A program made the position numbers and the translations under genes. Below, in pieces: positions 8,391-16,932 of a DNA stretch of 64,000 nucleotides. Under the pieces are notes generated by a model that did no database searches, was not told where the DNA came from, and was given only the letters and a program-made list of their open reading frames with translations. The stretch's first letter is position 1. Each line of letters opens with the position of its first letter. This stretch comes from Fibrobacter sp. UWB4 (GTDB lineage: Bacteria; Fibrobacterota; Fibrobacteria; Fibrobacterales; Fibrobacteraceae). Location: the NCBI RefSeq assembly GCF_002210345.1, contig NZ_MWQI01000009.1, forward strand, positions 1-64,000, in the 5' to 3' direction.

Positions 8391-8422
8391 GACGAGAGAC
8401 GAAAGATGTTTCTCGTCTTTTT
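8391..8422 (+). terminator. Intrinsic terminator
   Basis: GACGAGA (8391-8397) pairs with TCTCGTC (8411-8417), followed by TTTTTAT. The 5' arm sits in the AGACGAGAGACGAAAGA motif that recurs near 27214 and 39170. Confidence 0.7.
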
Positions 8423-8728
8423 ATATATAATCCATTTGTTTTGAAATGGACTAATATTTAAGAATAACTAAATAAAACTATATCTTTCCTCTTTTATATA
8501 AACGTATTTTTAACTTATATGAATGATTTTTGTTATTGTTTTCTTGTTTAAGATTTAAATAAAGTACTTTAGATAACTTGCAAGTGTTGTTTAAGTTATT
8601 CTATATTGCCGCGTTGATATGGGGTGACTATAAAGTATTTGTAGAATAAATTTGCATAAATAACATTCTTTACTTTATTTTTGTCCTTAATATCATTAAA
8701 CTCTTTAAAAATTAAGGAAATAAAAGGT
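8423..8728. other. AT-rich intergenic region upstream of the VCBS protein
   Basis: About 300 bp, visibly much more AT-rich than the flanking genes. I see no ORF and no repeat of the window-wide families. It presumably holds the promoter of the gene at 8729, but several AT-rich boxes could serve. Confidence 0.5.
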
Positions 8729-11461
8729 ATGAGAAAACTTCTATCATTTATTCTACTATGCGCGTCAATGACAATGGCTTTGACGACGTTTGATCCGGTA
8801 AAAGTTAGTAGTCCGGCAGAAGTTGACGGCTATGAATATGGAGCTGCAACGGTTTATTACAACGGTGTTTTTTATCGCTTTTATTGCTCTCTTGGAAGGG
8901 GAATAGATACGTATCACGTTATTTCTCATCCAGATAGAGAATCTTTGGATGAATCACATGATTACATTCGAATGAGAACGTCAAGAAATGGTTCTGTATG
9001 GTCTGCCTCTCGTATTGTGCTTACTCCAACTGTTGGTAATAAAGAGGAATGTGCTTGTGACCCGGCTATCATTCAAGGCTATGATGGCTATTGGTATTTG
9101 TATTATACAGGCCATAATAGCGACCAACATACTGTTACTTATGTTGCGAGATCGGAAAATATTGAAGGTCCGTATAAGCGCTATTATAGGGAATATGGTT
9201 ATAAACAATGGTTTGATGGATGGGAAGAGTATCCTGAATTTCCAGAATATCCGTATAACCTTAATTATTATGTACCTGAGCGTAATCCAGAACCGATTTT
9301 AACTCCAGAGCTACCTTTTGTTACTGGAGATGCGTACGGAGCTGGGCAACTTTCTGTAGTGAAGAAGGATGGAAAATATCATTTTTGGTTTACGGATGTG
9401 TCGGAAGCATCAGCATTCCCCAAAAGAGGAGAAACAGATTGGAAGTTTGTCCATATTGTATCAGATAGTCCTTATGAAGATTTAGATGGTGAAAACAGAG
9501 ATGTTATATCTCTTGGTGAACGGAATAAATGGGGAAAATACGAATATAAAAATAAATTTGAGCGAAATGATTTTGGCGATGTCAAATGGGATCCAGTTAA
9601 TAATCAATTTGAAATGTGGATAACTTCGGGACATTTTGATTTGTATGATGAAGTTGTGATAAGAAGGTATGTTTCTAAAGATGGTATTCGTTGGGATCGC
9701 CAAGAAAAAGACGATAAAGGACCGTACCCATTTGCAAATAATGTGGGTATGTCTGGTGATGAAAATGGATGGATTGTTGGTGGCAGGACTTTGGTTACGT
9801 TTGGAGCCCCTGATGAAAGTTTAAGTCTGTCGAGTGGAGATATAGAACGCTGGAAAACGGAGGGATCTGCCAAAAAACAACAGCCTGGCAGGCCTTGGGC
9901 GACGTATCAATTTATGGTTGGTGGACGAGAATATCTGGGAACTTATGGTATAAGAGGTGACGGTACTGGGAGTACTCCTGCGAATTTCCAGTTTCCTGTA
10001 ACATCAAGTGACTTGGAATTCATTGCTGGTGATTTCGATGGTGACGGCATAACTGATATTGGGGCTGTAGATAGGACGACTAGTAAATGGTATGTTATCT
10101 TTAGCATGTACGGGATAAAAAATGATGTTATTCCGGGACTGTTTGAGTGGGGATGGCGTTGGCCTGGATTGGCTTCTTTGGATGAAAATTATGCCATTGC
10201 TTTAGGAGATTATGATGGTGATGGTAAGACTGATCGAGCCATTGTTCATAAACCTAGTAAAACGTGGTATATTTACTCTAGTGCAAGAGGTTCTTACGAA
10301 GCTCTTGTTACTGCTAACGGAGAAACTGTTTGGGGATGGCCTCAGGATCAGGAAAGAAGAAATAAAATTGGGGAAATTACCCATGTTCTTACAGGAGACT
10401 ATGATGGCGATGGCAAGAGTGATATTGGTGCTGTTGATTGTTCCATGTCTCGTGAAAAGGGTTATTGTGAGTGGTATGTTCTTTCTAGCAAAACGGGTAA
10501 AAGAGACAATCCTTTAGTTCCAGATTATTGGGTATGGAGTGGAATGCAGAATCCTCCAATTCATGTTGTGCAAGAAGGCGATTTTGATGGTGATGGAAAA
10601 ACAGATCGTGCTATTGTGGATAACACGATGGGTTTGTGGTATTCGTATACAAGCCGTGCTGCGGGACCGTATTCCGCATTGGAAGAAGCTTATGTGTTGA
10701 CAGATGCTAATGGTAATGCGAAAAGGGACTCTAAGGGTAAGGTCCTGTATCAATGGCGTGTTGTATGGCCTTATGCCTTTGGTGGTATGGATTATGCTCA
10801 TAAACCGATTGTCGGTGATTTTAATGGTGATGGAATAAGTGATAGAACTATTTTTTGTATAGATGATTTTACGCTTCGTTCGGCCAAGATTGCTAATAAG
10901 GATAATTATTTTGAAGGCGGGTTTGTGCTTAATTATTTTTCTGCGAATGGACTCAGGAATATAATAGGTGGAAGCTCGGAACCTATAATGAGCCGGTATA
11001 ATGGTAAGACGATTGTTGGTGAAAACTATCAGTTGCTTGTTGGCAATTATGATGGTGATGCTGCTTCAGATGTTATTCTTGCTGATAGAAAGACTTCAAA
11101 ACTTTATTTCTATACATCGAAATATAAGGGAGATTATTATTTAGTGCCTAACTATAGTTTGTATCCGGTAAAGAGCGCTTATGGAGCTGTCCATAAATCG
11201 CATCCTTCTCTCTCTGAGCCATCTGTTGATGAAGGAAAACCTCAGGTTACTTCACCGAAGTCTCCTAAGTTCGATGTGCAGGGCTTGGATTTGGTGATTT
11301 CTGATATGGAATTAGGCTCTGATGTTAGAGTTTTCAATATGATTGGTCAGAATATTGTTAAGGGCAAGGCTGATTTTGCTGAAAAGAAAATTCAACTTCC
11401 GTCCAAAGGAATGTACATAGTCCGTGTAGGAAGCAAATCTTCTGTAATTAACGTAAAGTAA
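8729..11461 (+). CDS. Secreted beta-propeller (GH43-like)/VCBS-repeat protein with T9SS sorting domain
   Basis: The 910-aa product begins with a signal peptide (1-18, ending MTMA). Residues about 20-400 look like a five-bladed propeller of the GH43/GH117 type (YGAATVYYNGVFYRFYCS, CDPAIIQGYDGYWYLYYTGH, GKYHFWFTDVS); I cannot assign all three catalytic acids, so activity is uncertain. Residues about 430-810 hold at least six FG-GAP/VCBS-like Ca-binding units (GDFDGDGITDIGAVD, GDYDGDGKTDRAIV, GDYDGDGKSDIGAVD and so on). The last 65 residues are a T9SS type A-like C-terminal domain (VFNMIGQNIVKGK...GMYIVRVGSKS), which implies secretion and surface anchoring. Codons are clearly AT-biased compared with neighbours, which suggests transfer or a distinct expression class. 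The ATG at 8729 gives the signal peptide; the frame opens at 8681. Confidence 0.82.
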   Translation: MRKLLSFILLCASMTMALTTFDPVKVSSPAEVDGYEYGAATVYYNGVFYRFYCSLGRGIDTYHVISHPDRESLDESHDYIRMRTSRNGSVWSASRIVLTPTVGNKEECACDPAIIQGYDGYWYLYYTGHNSDQHTVTYVARSENIEGPYKRYYREYGYKQWFDGWEEYPEFPEYPYNLNYYVPERNPEPILTPELPFVTGDAYGAGQLSVVKKDGKYHFWFTDVSEASAFPKRGETDWKFVHIVSDSPYEDLDGENRDVISLGERNKWGKYEYKNKFERNDFGDVKWDPVNNQFEMWITSGHFDLYDEVVIRRYVSKDGIRWDRQEKDDKGPYPFANNVGMSGDENGWIVGGRTLVTFGAPDESLSLSSGDIERWKTEGSAKKQQPGRPWATYQFMVGGREYLGTYGIRGDGTGSTPANFQFPVTSSDLEFIAGDFDGDGITDIGAVDRTTSKWYVIFSMYGIKNDVIPGLFEWGWRWPGLASLDENYAIALGDYDGDGKTDRAIVHKPSKTWYIYSSARGSYEALVTANGETVWGWPQDQERRNKIGEITHVLTGDYDGDGKSDIGAVDCSMSREKGYCEWYVLSSKTGKRDNPLVPDYWVWSGMQNPPIHVVQEGDFDGDGKTDRAIVDNTMGLWYSYTSRAAGPYSALEEAYVLTDANGNAKRDSKGKVLYQWRVVWPYAFGGMDYAHKPIVGDFNGDGISDRTIFCIDDFTLRSAKIANKDNYFEGGFVLNYFSANGLRNIIGGSSEPIMSRYNGKTIVGENYQLLVGNYDGDAASDVILADRKTSKLYFYTSKYKGDYYLVPNYSLYPVKSAYGAVHKSHPSLSEPSVDEGKPQVTSPKSPKFDVQGLDLVISDMELGSDVRVFNMIGQNIVKGKADFAEKKIQLPSKGMYIVRVGSKSSVINVK

Positions 11462-11481
11462 TTTTAAGGATTCATTTTAGT

Positions 11482-11520
11482 GGACGCCGTTCTTTGTTGC
11501 TGAAGGACGGCGTTTTTCAT
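11482..11520 (+). terminator. Intrinsic terminator of the VCBS gene
   Basis: ACGCCGTTCTT pairs imperfectly with AAGGACGGCGT around TTGTTGCTG, followed by TTTTTC. Confidence 0.75.
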
Positions 11521-11606
11521 TTTTTGTAAAATTCATTTTCTGCATTTAGCTCGGCTCGGATATGCTCGTTCAAACAAGTTTGACTCGCGCATCGCTCGCC
11601 TTTTTC

Positions 11607-11614
11607 TAAATTTG
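11607..11614 (+). promoter_or_regulatory. TAnnTTTG promoter box of lysA (leaderless)
   Basis: TAAATTTG ends 6 nt before the lysA ATG, with no Shine-Dalgarno between. Confidence 0.55.
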
Positions 11615-11620
11615 CGCCGT

Positions 11621-12880
11621 ATGAAATATTCCATCCCTGATTCAGTGCTTTTGAAAGCGGCCAGTGAATACGGCACCCCGCTTTGGATTTATGACCGTGC
11701 GACGATTGAACGTGCTGTAAAGGACGTGCAGGTTTTTGACACTGTGCGCTTTGCTCAGAAGGCATGCCCGAACCTTTCTGTGGTTTCGCTCATCCGCAAG
11801 CTTGGCTGCGTTGTTGACGCTGTCTCTGCTGGCGAAATCGTGCGCGCCCTCAAGGCTGGCTTCAAGGGTGGACAGCAGAAGGGCAAGGTCCCTGAAATTG
11901 TTTACACTGCCGATATCTTTGACCGCGATGCACTTGAACTCGTGAAGAAGTACGACATCGCCGTGAACGTGGGCTCTCCGGATATGATTCAGCAGCTCGC
12001 TGATTTCGGCGTGAAGTCTGAACTTACGATCCGCGTGAATCCGGGCTTTGGCCATGGCCACTCCCGCAAGACGAACACTGGTGGCGACCTTTCCAAGCAC
12101 GGCATTTGGCACGAACAGATCAAGGACTGCATCAAGCTCGCCCAGAGCAACGGCATGTGGATTACCGGTTTGCATATGCACATCGGTTCCGGCACGGATT
12201 TTGAACACTTGGCCCAGGTTTGCGATGCCATGGTTGATGCCAGCCGTCATCTCGGTTCTCACCTCCGCACGATCAGCGCTGGTGGTGGCCTCCCGATTCC
12301 GTATCACGAAGAAGAAAAGGGCAACCGCATTGACGTGAAGGCTTACTACGACTTGTGGGACAACGCTCGCAAGCGCATTCAGCAGAGCATTGGTCACGAT
12401 GTCCATCTCGAAGTGGAACCGGGCCGTTACCTTGTTGCAGAAAGTGGCTACCTCGTTGCTGAAATCCGCGCTGTCAAGAAGCAGGGAAATAATTTGTTCT
12501 ACTTGCTCGACGCTGGTTTCACCGATCTCGTTCGCCCGAGCTTCTACGGTAGCTACCACGCTATTTCTGTGGTTGCCCGTGACGGTCGTGAACTCAACGA
12601 AACGGTTGACGCCGTTGTGGCTGGCCCGCTTTGCGAATCCGGTGACGTGTTTACGCAGGAAGAAGGCGGCTTTGTCGTAACGCGCAAGCTCCCGAAGGCT
12701 CAGGTGGGTGACCTCTTGATTCTCCATGATGCCGGTGCTTACGGTGCCGCCATGAGCAGCAACTACAACAGCCGTCGCTACGCTGCCGAAACGATGTACA
12801 CGAAGGGCGAAATCAAGCTTATTCGTGAACGCCAGACTTTCGAACAATTGCTGCAAAACGATCGCATTATCGAATTATAA
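11621..12880 (+). CDS. lysA: Diaminopimelate decarboxylase
   Basis: Catalyses the last step of lysine synthesis, meso-diaminopimelate to L-lysine and CO2, with PLP in the cytoplasm. The 419 aa fit the family (alanine-racemase-fold PLP barrel plus C-terminal beta domain). Visible motifs are FAQKACPN (PLP-Lys region), HMHIGSGTDFEH, SAGGGLPIP, EPGRYLVAESG and GPLCESGD (the Cys-Glu-Ser substrate motif of DAP and ornithine decarboxylases). The N-terminus (TPLWIYDRATIERAV) is typical of LysA. The ATG at 11621 was chosen over the in-frame TTG at 11612 because that codon lies inside the promoter box. Confidence 0.93.
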   Translation: MKYSIPDSVLLKAASEYGTPLWIYDRATIERAVKDVQVFDTVRFAQKACPNLSVVSLIRKLGCVVDAVSAGEIVRALKAGFKGGQQKGKVPEIVYTADIFDRDALELVKKYDIAVNVGSPDMIQQLADFGVKSELTIRVNPGFGHGHSRKTNTGGDLSKHGIWHEQIKDCIKLAQSNGMWITGLHMHIGSGTDFEHLAQVCDAMVDASRHLGSHLRTISAGGGLPIPYHEEEKGNRIDVKAYYDLWDNARKRIQQSIGHDVHLEVEPGRYLVAESGYLVAEIRAVKKQGNNLFYLLDAGFTDLVRPSFYGSYHAISVVARDGRELNETVDAVVAGPLCESGDVFTQEEGGFVVTRKLPKAQVGDLLILHDAGAYGAAMSSNYNSRRYAAETMYTKGEIKLIRERQTFEQLLQNDRIIEL

Positions 12881-12902
12881 ACTTCGCATAGCGGCGTTGC
12901 TC

Positions 12903-12937
12903 GCCTCCTCACGTACATTTTAGTACGCTACGGAGGC
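12903..12937. repeat. Palindromic intergenic hairpin
   Basis: GCCTCCTCACGTAC and GTACGCTACGGAGGC form an imperfect stem around ATTTTA, with no T-run after it, so it is not a simple terminator. It is embedded in a longer stretch (CTTCGCATAGCGGCGTTGCTC) that resembles sequence near 16847-16880. Confidence 0.5.
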
Positions 12938-13031
12938 TCGTGCCTTGCTCTGCTCGTTTCTAATTCAATAATGAAATTCGAATCGCATTATTGCGTTGCG
13001 GTAATGAGCCGCTCTCGCAAAAGCGCTTGTC

Positions 13032-13063
13032 ACCCCGGCCTCTGTGCCGGGGTCGCCTTTTTA
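13032..13063 (+). terminator. Intrinsic terminator downstream of lysA
   Basis: CCCCGGC pairs with GCCGGGG, followed by TCGCCTTTTTAT. Nearly the same hairpin core (CCCCGG / CCGGGG with TCGC then T-run) follows the phosphohexomutase gene at 16892. Confidence 0.75.
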
Positions 13064-13124
13064 TAACGAGTTTTTCGCCCACAACCCCAAAGCGAAGCGA
13101 CCCCATAGCCCATACCTAAATTAC

Positions 13125-13132
13125 TACCTTTG
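13125..13132 (+). promoter_or_regulatory. TAnnTTTG promoter box of the BASS transporter gene (leaderless)
   Basis: TACCTTTG ends 8 nt before the ATG at 13141, with no ribosome-binding site in between. Confidence 0.5.
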
Positions 13133-13140
13133 CTCTCGCT

Positions 13141-14046
13141 ATGGGTAACTTACGCGCTATTCTCATGCCGATCGCCATTCTTGCTGGCATCCTCATTCCT
13201 CAGGCGCACTTTCTGTCGCCGCTCTTGCCGTTCACTATTGGCATCATGATGTTCCTTACGTTCGTGACGAAAATTCCGCCGCAGACGCATGGTTACACGT
13301 TCAAGATTGAAGCCCGCGCGTTTATTGCAAGCCTCGTGATGATTGCTGCCCTCTGGGGCGTTGTGGAGCTTTTTCACTTGCCGCGTGAAGTGCTTTTGGG
13401 CGGTGCGATTATTGCGCTTTGCCCGCCTGCGAATGCGGCGCCTGCGATGGCGAAAATGCTTGGCGGCAGTGCGTCCCTTGCGCTGAAGATTTTCCTCAGC
13501 GGTAACCTGATTGCATGCTTTAGCATCCCAGTGATTTTTGGCTATTTGACGGGTGCCGAAGCGGACCTTTCTGAAATCGCGATGAAGATTTTCAACACGA
13601 TCCAGCCGATTATCAGCATCCCGCTCGCGTTTGCGTTTGGACTTCGCAACTTTTACCCGGAACTTGCTGACCGTGCCGCAAAATACCAGAAGTACACAAT
13701 GTTTGTGTGGACGTTCTCGGTGTTCATTATTTTGTCCAAGGCTAGCTTCGATATTCGCGAGATGGGCTTTGCTGATTTGTGGAATAGCGGAAAGCTCCCG
13801 CTTATGGCTGCGGTTTCGCTCGTGCTTTGCCTTTTGCAGTTCTGGCTTGGCTGGGTTTGCGAACGCGGTCGCCGTCCGATTGAAGGTTCGCAGAGCATGG
13901 GACAAAAGAACACGACGCTTGTTATCTGGGTTTCTAGCCTTTATGCAGGCCCGGTGGTGGCGCTCGCCCCGACATGCTACGTTGTATGGCAAAACCTCGT
14001 GCTCAGCTACATGACTGCAAAAATCAAGCCGAAGAAAGACAATTAG
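13141..14046 (+). CDS. Bile acid:Na+ symporter (BASS) family transporter
   Basis: A 301-aa inner-membrane protein with about nine to ten hydrophobic segments throughout. The N-terminal FTIGIMMFLTFV, the central GGAIIALCPPANAAPAMAKML (the conserved helix-break region of BASS transporters, with small residues around the Na+ sites) and a C-terminal VALAPTCYVVWQNL support the family. The substrate cannot be read from sequence; bacterial members move organic anions, and none of the neighbours (lysA, membrane protein, cupin) narrows it. A strong terminator follows at 14077. Confidence 0.78.
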   Translation: MGNLRAILMPIAILAGILIPQAHFLSPLLPFTIGIMMFLTFVTKIPPQTHGYTFKIEARAFIASLVMIAALWGVVELFHLPREVLLGGAIIALCPPANAAPAMAKMLGGSASLALKIFLSGNLIACFSIPVIFGYLTGAEADLSEIAMKIFNTIQPIISIPLAFAFGLRNFYPELADRAAKYQKYTMFVWTFSVFIILSKASFDIREMGFADLWNSGKLPLMAAVSLVLCLLQFWLGWVCERGRRPIEGSQSMGQKNTTLVIWVSSLYAGPVVALAPTCYVVWQNLVLSYMTAKIKPKKDN

Positions 14047-14076
14047 AACTTAGAATATTTCTGAAATAGAAATGTC

Positions 14077-14107
14077 ATGCCCTGCTCCGGCAGGGCATCT
14101 CCTTTTT
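14077..14107 (+). terminator. Intrinsic terminator
   Basis: ATGCCCTG pairs with CAGGGCAT around CTCCGG, followed by CTCCTTTTTAT. Confidence 0.8.
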
Positions 14108-14218
14108 ATAACGAGAACATGTGCGGATATGACAAAATAAATAATATTAATTGTCGCATACAAGAAAATTTTCAAACTTTCTTTTCCTTTTTGCTCGAGT
14201 CCGCTGTATATTTAAAAT

Positions 14219-14989
14219 ATGGTTTACTCGAAAGTAGTTTCATTATTTGTTGCTATTATCGCCGCGCTTTTTGTGACTTTCTTTGCTCGTGACTGGTTTG
14301 TCCTTCACCAGTGCGGTGCTGTACAGTCTTGCCTGGATTCTACGAGTGATTATCAGAATATTACCAAGTTTATTGTGACTTTTTTGACGACTTTACTTGC
14401 TTTCTTTATTGGTAAGCGTAAGATAACTGATCGAGATCGTTTCTTTGTGCAGTCGGCTTTTGTGATGATTCTTTGTGCCGACTTTTGTTTTAAAATTCTG
14501 TATAATTATTTTGGTACGGTTGAAAATCGCGAAAATTTTATTTCGCTTGGAATTTGCTTTTTCTTTTTCGCACAAATGATTTTTATTTATCGTCATACGC
14601 GCACTAGCGATGACGATTGGAGTTTTCCGTGGATCTGCTGTATTCCGCTTGCGGCGATTATTGCGATGGTTTTTCTTTCGTATTTTCAGGTGCTCGAATC
14701 CCTGATGCTCATGGCGGCCCTCGCTTATGCACCAACGCTGTTGTGTTCTCTGATTGTTGCGTGCAAAACGACGGGTGTTGGATTTTTCCCGAAGAACAAT
14801 GCTTGGCTTATAATGCTTGGAATGGTGCTTTTCTCGTGTTGCGACATACTTACTGGGATTTCGCTTTTGACAGGCGCAGATCATTCGACCATGGAAGTTC
14901 TGGCTTCTGTCTCGAATAATTTTATATGGCTGTTCTATGTTCCTGCGATTGTGTCCCTTGCTTTGAGCGGATATCGCCGTGGCGGCTAG
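14219..14989 (+). CDS. Multi-pass membrane protein, YhhN-like
   Basis: The 256 aa are almost entirely hydrophobic, with about eight predicted helices. The late motif GMVLFSCCDILTGISLL resembles the conserved Asp-containing helix (G..LF..SD) of the YhhN/TMEM86 lysoplasmalogenase family, and the overall layout fits, but the similarity is weak and I would not assert the enzyme activity. A TATATTTA box ends 4 nt before the ATG, so the transcript is probably leaderless. Confidence 0.6.
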   Translation: MVYSKVVSLFVAIIAALFVTFFARDWFVLHQCGAVQSCLDSTSDYQNITKFIVTFLTTLLAFFIGKRKITDRDRFFVQSAFVMILCADFCFKILYNYFGTVENRENFISLGICFFFFAQMIFIYRHTRTSDDDWSFPWICCIPLAAIIAMVFLSYFQVLESLMLMAALAYAPTLLCSLIVACKTTGVGFFPKNNAWLIMLGMVLFSCCDILTGISLLTGADHSTMEVLASVSNNFIWLFYVPAIVSLALSGYRRGG

Positions 14990-15049
14990 GTGATCAGGGT
15001 GGCGCTTGCTTTTTAAAATTCTATTATTTCCTCGTTCAAAGAGGTCATA

Positions 15050-15382
15050 ATGATTATTGATTTAAAAGGCATGGAAACAACGGTGCTCCCGAATTTTAAG
15101 GGCGGCGAAAAAGAATACAAGGCCAAAATGTATTTCGACGGTACGACGCGCATTATGCACGGGACGCTCGAGGCTGGCGCTTCTATCGGTTATCACAAGC
15201 ACGAAACCAACAGCGAAATTATGTTCTTTGTCTCGGGGAAAGGCAAGGTTCTTTTTGATGACGGCGTTGAATATGTCGAAGCTGGCCAGTGCCATTTCTG
15301 CCCGAAGGGCCACTCCCACAGCTTGATTAACGAAGGTCCGGAAGATCTCGTCTTTTATGCGACGGTTCCAGAACTCGGATAA
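15050..15382 (+). CDS. Small cupin-fold protein
   Basis: A 110-aa single cupin domain. Motif 1 is GYHKHETNSEIMFFVSGKG (HxH and Glu metal ligands) and motif 2 is GQCHFCPKGHSHSLIN (His ligand). It probably binds a divalent metal; single-domain cupins include isomerases, dioxygenases and sensor domains, so substrate and reaction are open. It has GAGG upstream and is followed after 21 bp by the phosphohexomutase gene on the same strand, so the two are likely co-transcribed. Confidence 0.8.
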   Translation: MIIDLKGMETTVLPNFKGGEKEYKAKMYFDGTTRIMHGTLEAGASIGYHKHETNSEIMFFVSGKGKVLFDDGVEYVEAGQCHFCPKGHSHSLINEGPEDLVFYATVPELG

Positions 15383-15403
15383 GTTTAATTTAATGGAGAA
15401 AAT

Positions 15404-16744
15404 ATGTCTAAATTAATGCGTTCTATTTCTGGTATCCGCGGAATCGTTGGCGATACCCTTACTCCGCAGGTTTTGCAGAGCCATGTGCGTGCATTCCTCG
15501 AAATCACGAAGGCAAAGCGCGTGGTGATTGGCCGTGATAGCCGCCCCACAGGTGATGCGATTGTGCAGTATGTCGCTGGCATCTGCCGCCTTTCTGGTGT
15601 GGACGTGGTGGATGTTGGCCTTTCGACGACTCCGTCCGTGGAACTCTTGACGACGCATTTCAAGGCTGATGCGGGCATCATCATTACCGCAAGCCATAAC
15701 CCGCTCGAATGGAACGCTCTCAAGTTCCTCAACAACAAGGGACTTTTCCTCGGCCCGGATGACGTGAAGCAGCTCTTTGCTCTTGCCGATGCAAACCAGT
15801 TCAGCTATCCGGATTACCGCACGATGGGCAAGTACGAAGTTGCCCCGGATGCCGATGGCATTCACATCGATGGAACACTCAAGATCCCGTTCGTAGATGT
15901 CGAAGCCATCAAGGCCAAGCATTTTAAGGTTGCTGTCGATGCTGTGAACGGTGCTGGTAGCTTTATTGTGCCGCGTCTTTTGGAACAGCTCGGTTGTGAA
16001 GTTGTTCGCGTCCATTGCAGCCCGGATGGCACGTTCCCGCGCGGTGCAGAACCGATTCCTGAAAATCTCGGTGACTTGCGCAAGGCTGTCAAGGATAACG
16101 GCTGCGCAGTTGGCTTTGCCGTGGACCCGGATGCAGACCGCTGCGCTCTCGTCGATGGCTTGGGACAAAGTATCGGTGAAGAATACACGCTTGCGATTGC
16201 AACGGACGAAGTGCTTGCCCAGAAGAAGGGTAGTGTTTGCGTGAACCTCTCCACGAGCCGCATGAACGAAGATGTTGCCGCCAAGTACGGTTGCGAATTC
16301 AGCCGCGCCAAGGTCGGTGAAATCAACGTGAGCCTCCAGATGATCGAAAACGGTTGCGTTATCGGCGGTGAAGGTAACGGCGGCGTGATTCTCCCGGCAC
16401 TCCATTACGGTCGCGATAGCCTCGTGGCGGCAGCACTTGTGCTTAGCTGGATGGCCCACCACAATGGCGGCCCGGAAAAGTTCGTGGCAGAAAATCCGGC
16501 TTACGTGATGCCGAAGAAAAAGTTCGAACTCGGCGACAAGAAGGTTGCTGACATTCTCCCGAAGGTCAAGGCTGAATTTGCCGGCTGGAAGACTGATGAA
16601 CGCGACGGTCTCTGGCTCGGTTCCGAAAAGTCCTGGGTGCATGTGCGCGCCAGCAACACGGAACCCGTGATCCGCGTGATTGCCGAAGCGCCGACTGCTG
16701 AGGAAGCCGAAAACTTGTGCGCTAAGGTCGAAAAGCTCATATAA
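15404..16744 (+). CDS. glmM: Phosphohexomutase (phosphoglucosamine/phosphomannomutase family)
   Basis: An alpha-D-phosphohexomutase of 446 aa. All four signature loops are present: TASHNPLEWN (phospho-Ser), DPDADRCALVD (Mg2+ loop), GEGNGGVI (sugar-specificity loop) and RASNTEPVIRV (phosphate loop). The GEGNGG loop and the N-terminal SISGIRGIVGD are typical of the GlmM-like branch in FCB bacteria, which would make it the GlcN-6-P to GlcN-1-P mutase for peptidoglycan; a phosphomannomutase cannot be excluded. It has a good RBS (TGGAGAA) and two terminators downstream (16801, 16892). Confidence 0.85.
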   Translation: MSKLMRSISGIRGIVGDTLTPQVLQSHVRAFLEITKAKRVVIGRDSRPTGDAIVQYVAGICRLSGVDVVDVGLSTTPSVELLTTHFKADAGIIITASHNPLEWNALKFLNNKGLFLGPDDVKQLFALADANQFSYPDYRTMGKYEVAPDADGIHIDGTLKIPFVDVEAIKAKHFKVAVDAVNGAGSFIVPRLLEQLGCEVVRVHCSPDGTFPRGAEPIPENLGDLRKAVKDNGCAVGFAVDPDADRCALVDGLGQSIGEEYTLAIATDEVLAQKKGSVCVNLSTSRMNEDVAAKYGCEFSRAKVGEINVSLQMIENGCVIGGEGNGGVILPALHYGRDSLVAAALVLSWMAHHNGGPEKFVAENPAYVMPKKKFELGDKKVADILPKVKAEFAGWKTDERDGLWLGSEKSWVHVRASNTEPVIRVIAEAPTAEEAENLCAKVEKLI

Positions 16745-16800
16745 GACCGCTCGGCTCTATTGCAAAAATAAAATGTAATATCGCCTCGCTCTCGCGACCA

Positions 16801-16825
16801 CGCCCAGTTAATACTGGGCGTTTTT
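16801..16825 (+). terminator. Intrinsic terminator of the cupin-phosphohexomutase operon
   Basis: CGCCCAGT pairs with ACTGGGCG around TAAT, followed by five T. Confidence 0.9.
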
Positions 16826-16891
16826 CGCTCACGGAACCTTCGCTATGCGGCGTTTCTCGCGCCTTGCCTAGCTCGGTTGGTGGTAAAGTCA

Positions 16892-16922
16892 CCCCGGATT
16901 TATTCCGGGGTCGCTTTTTTTT
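16892..16922 (+). terminator. Second plus-strand terminator before the esterase cluster
   Basis: CCCCGGA pairs with TCCGGGG, then TCGC and a run of eight T. It is separated from the first by 66 bp and insulates the convergent esterase gene that ends at 16933. Confidence 0.85.
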
Positions 16923-16932
16923 GGGGCATTTT

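Noticed and set aside
11642-12856. 404-aa antisense frame opposite lysA
   Set aside because: Shadow of a high-GC third-position gene; lysA on the plus strand has all family motifs.
15413-16642. 409-aa antisense frame opposite the phosphohexomutase gene
   Set aside because: Shadow frame with no recognisable domain and no ribosome-binding site.
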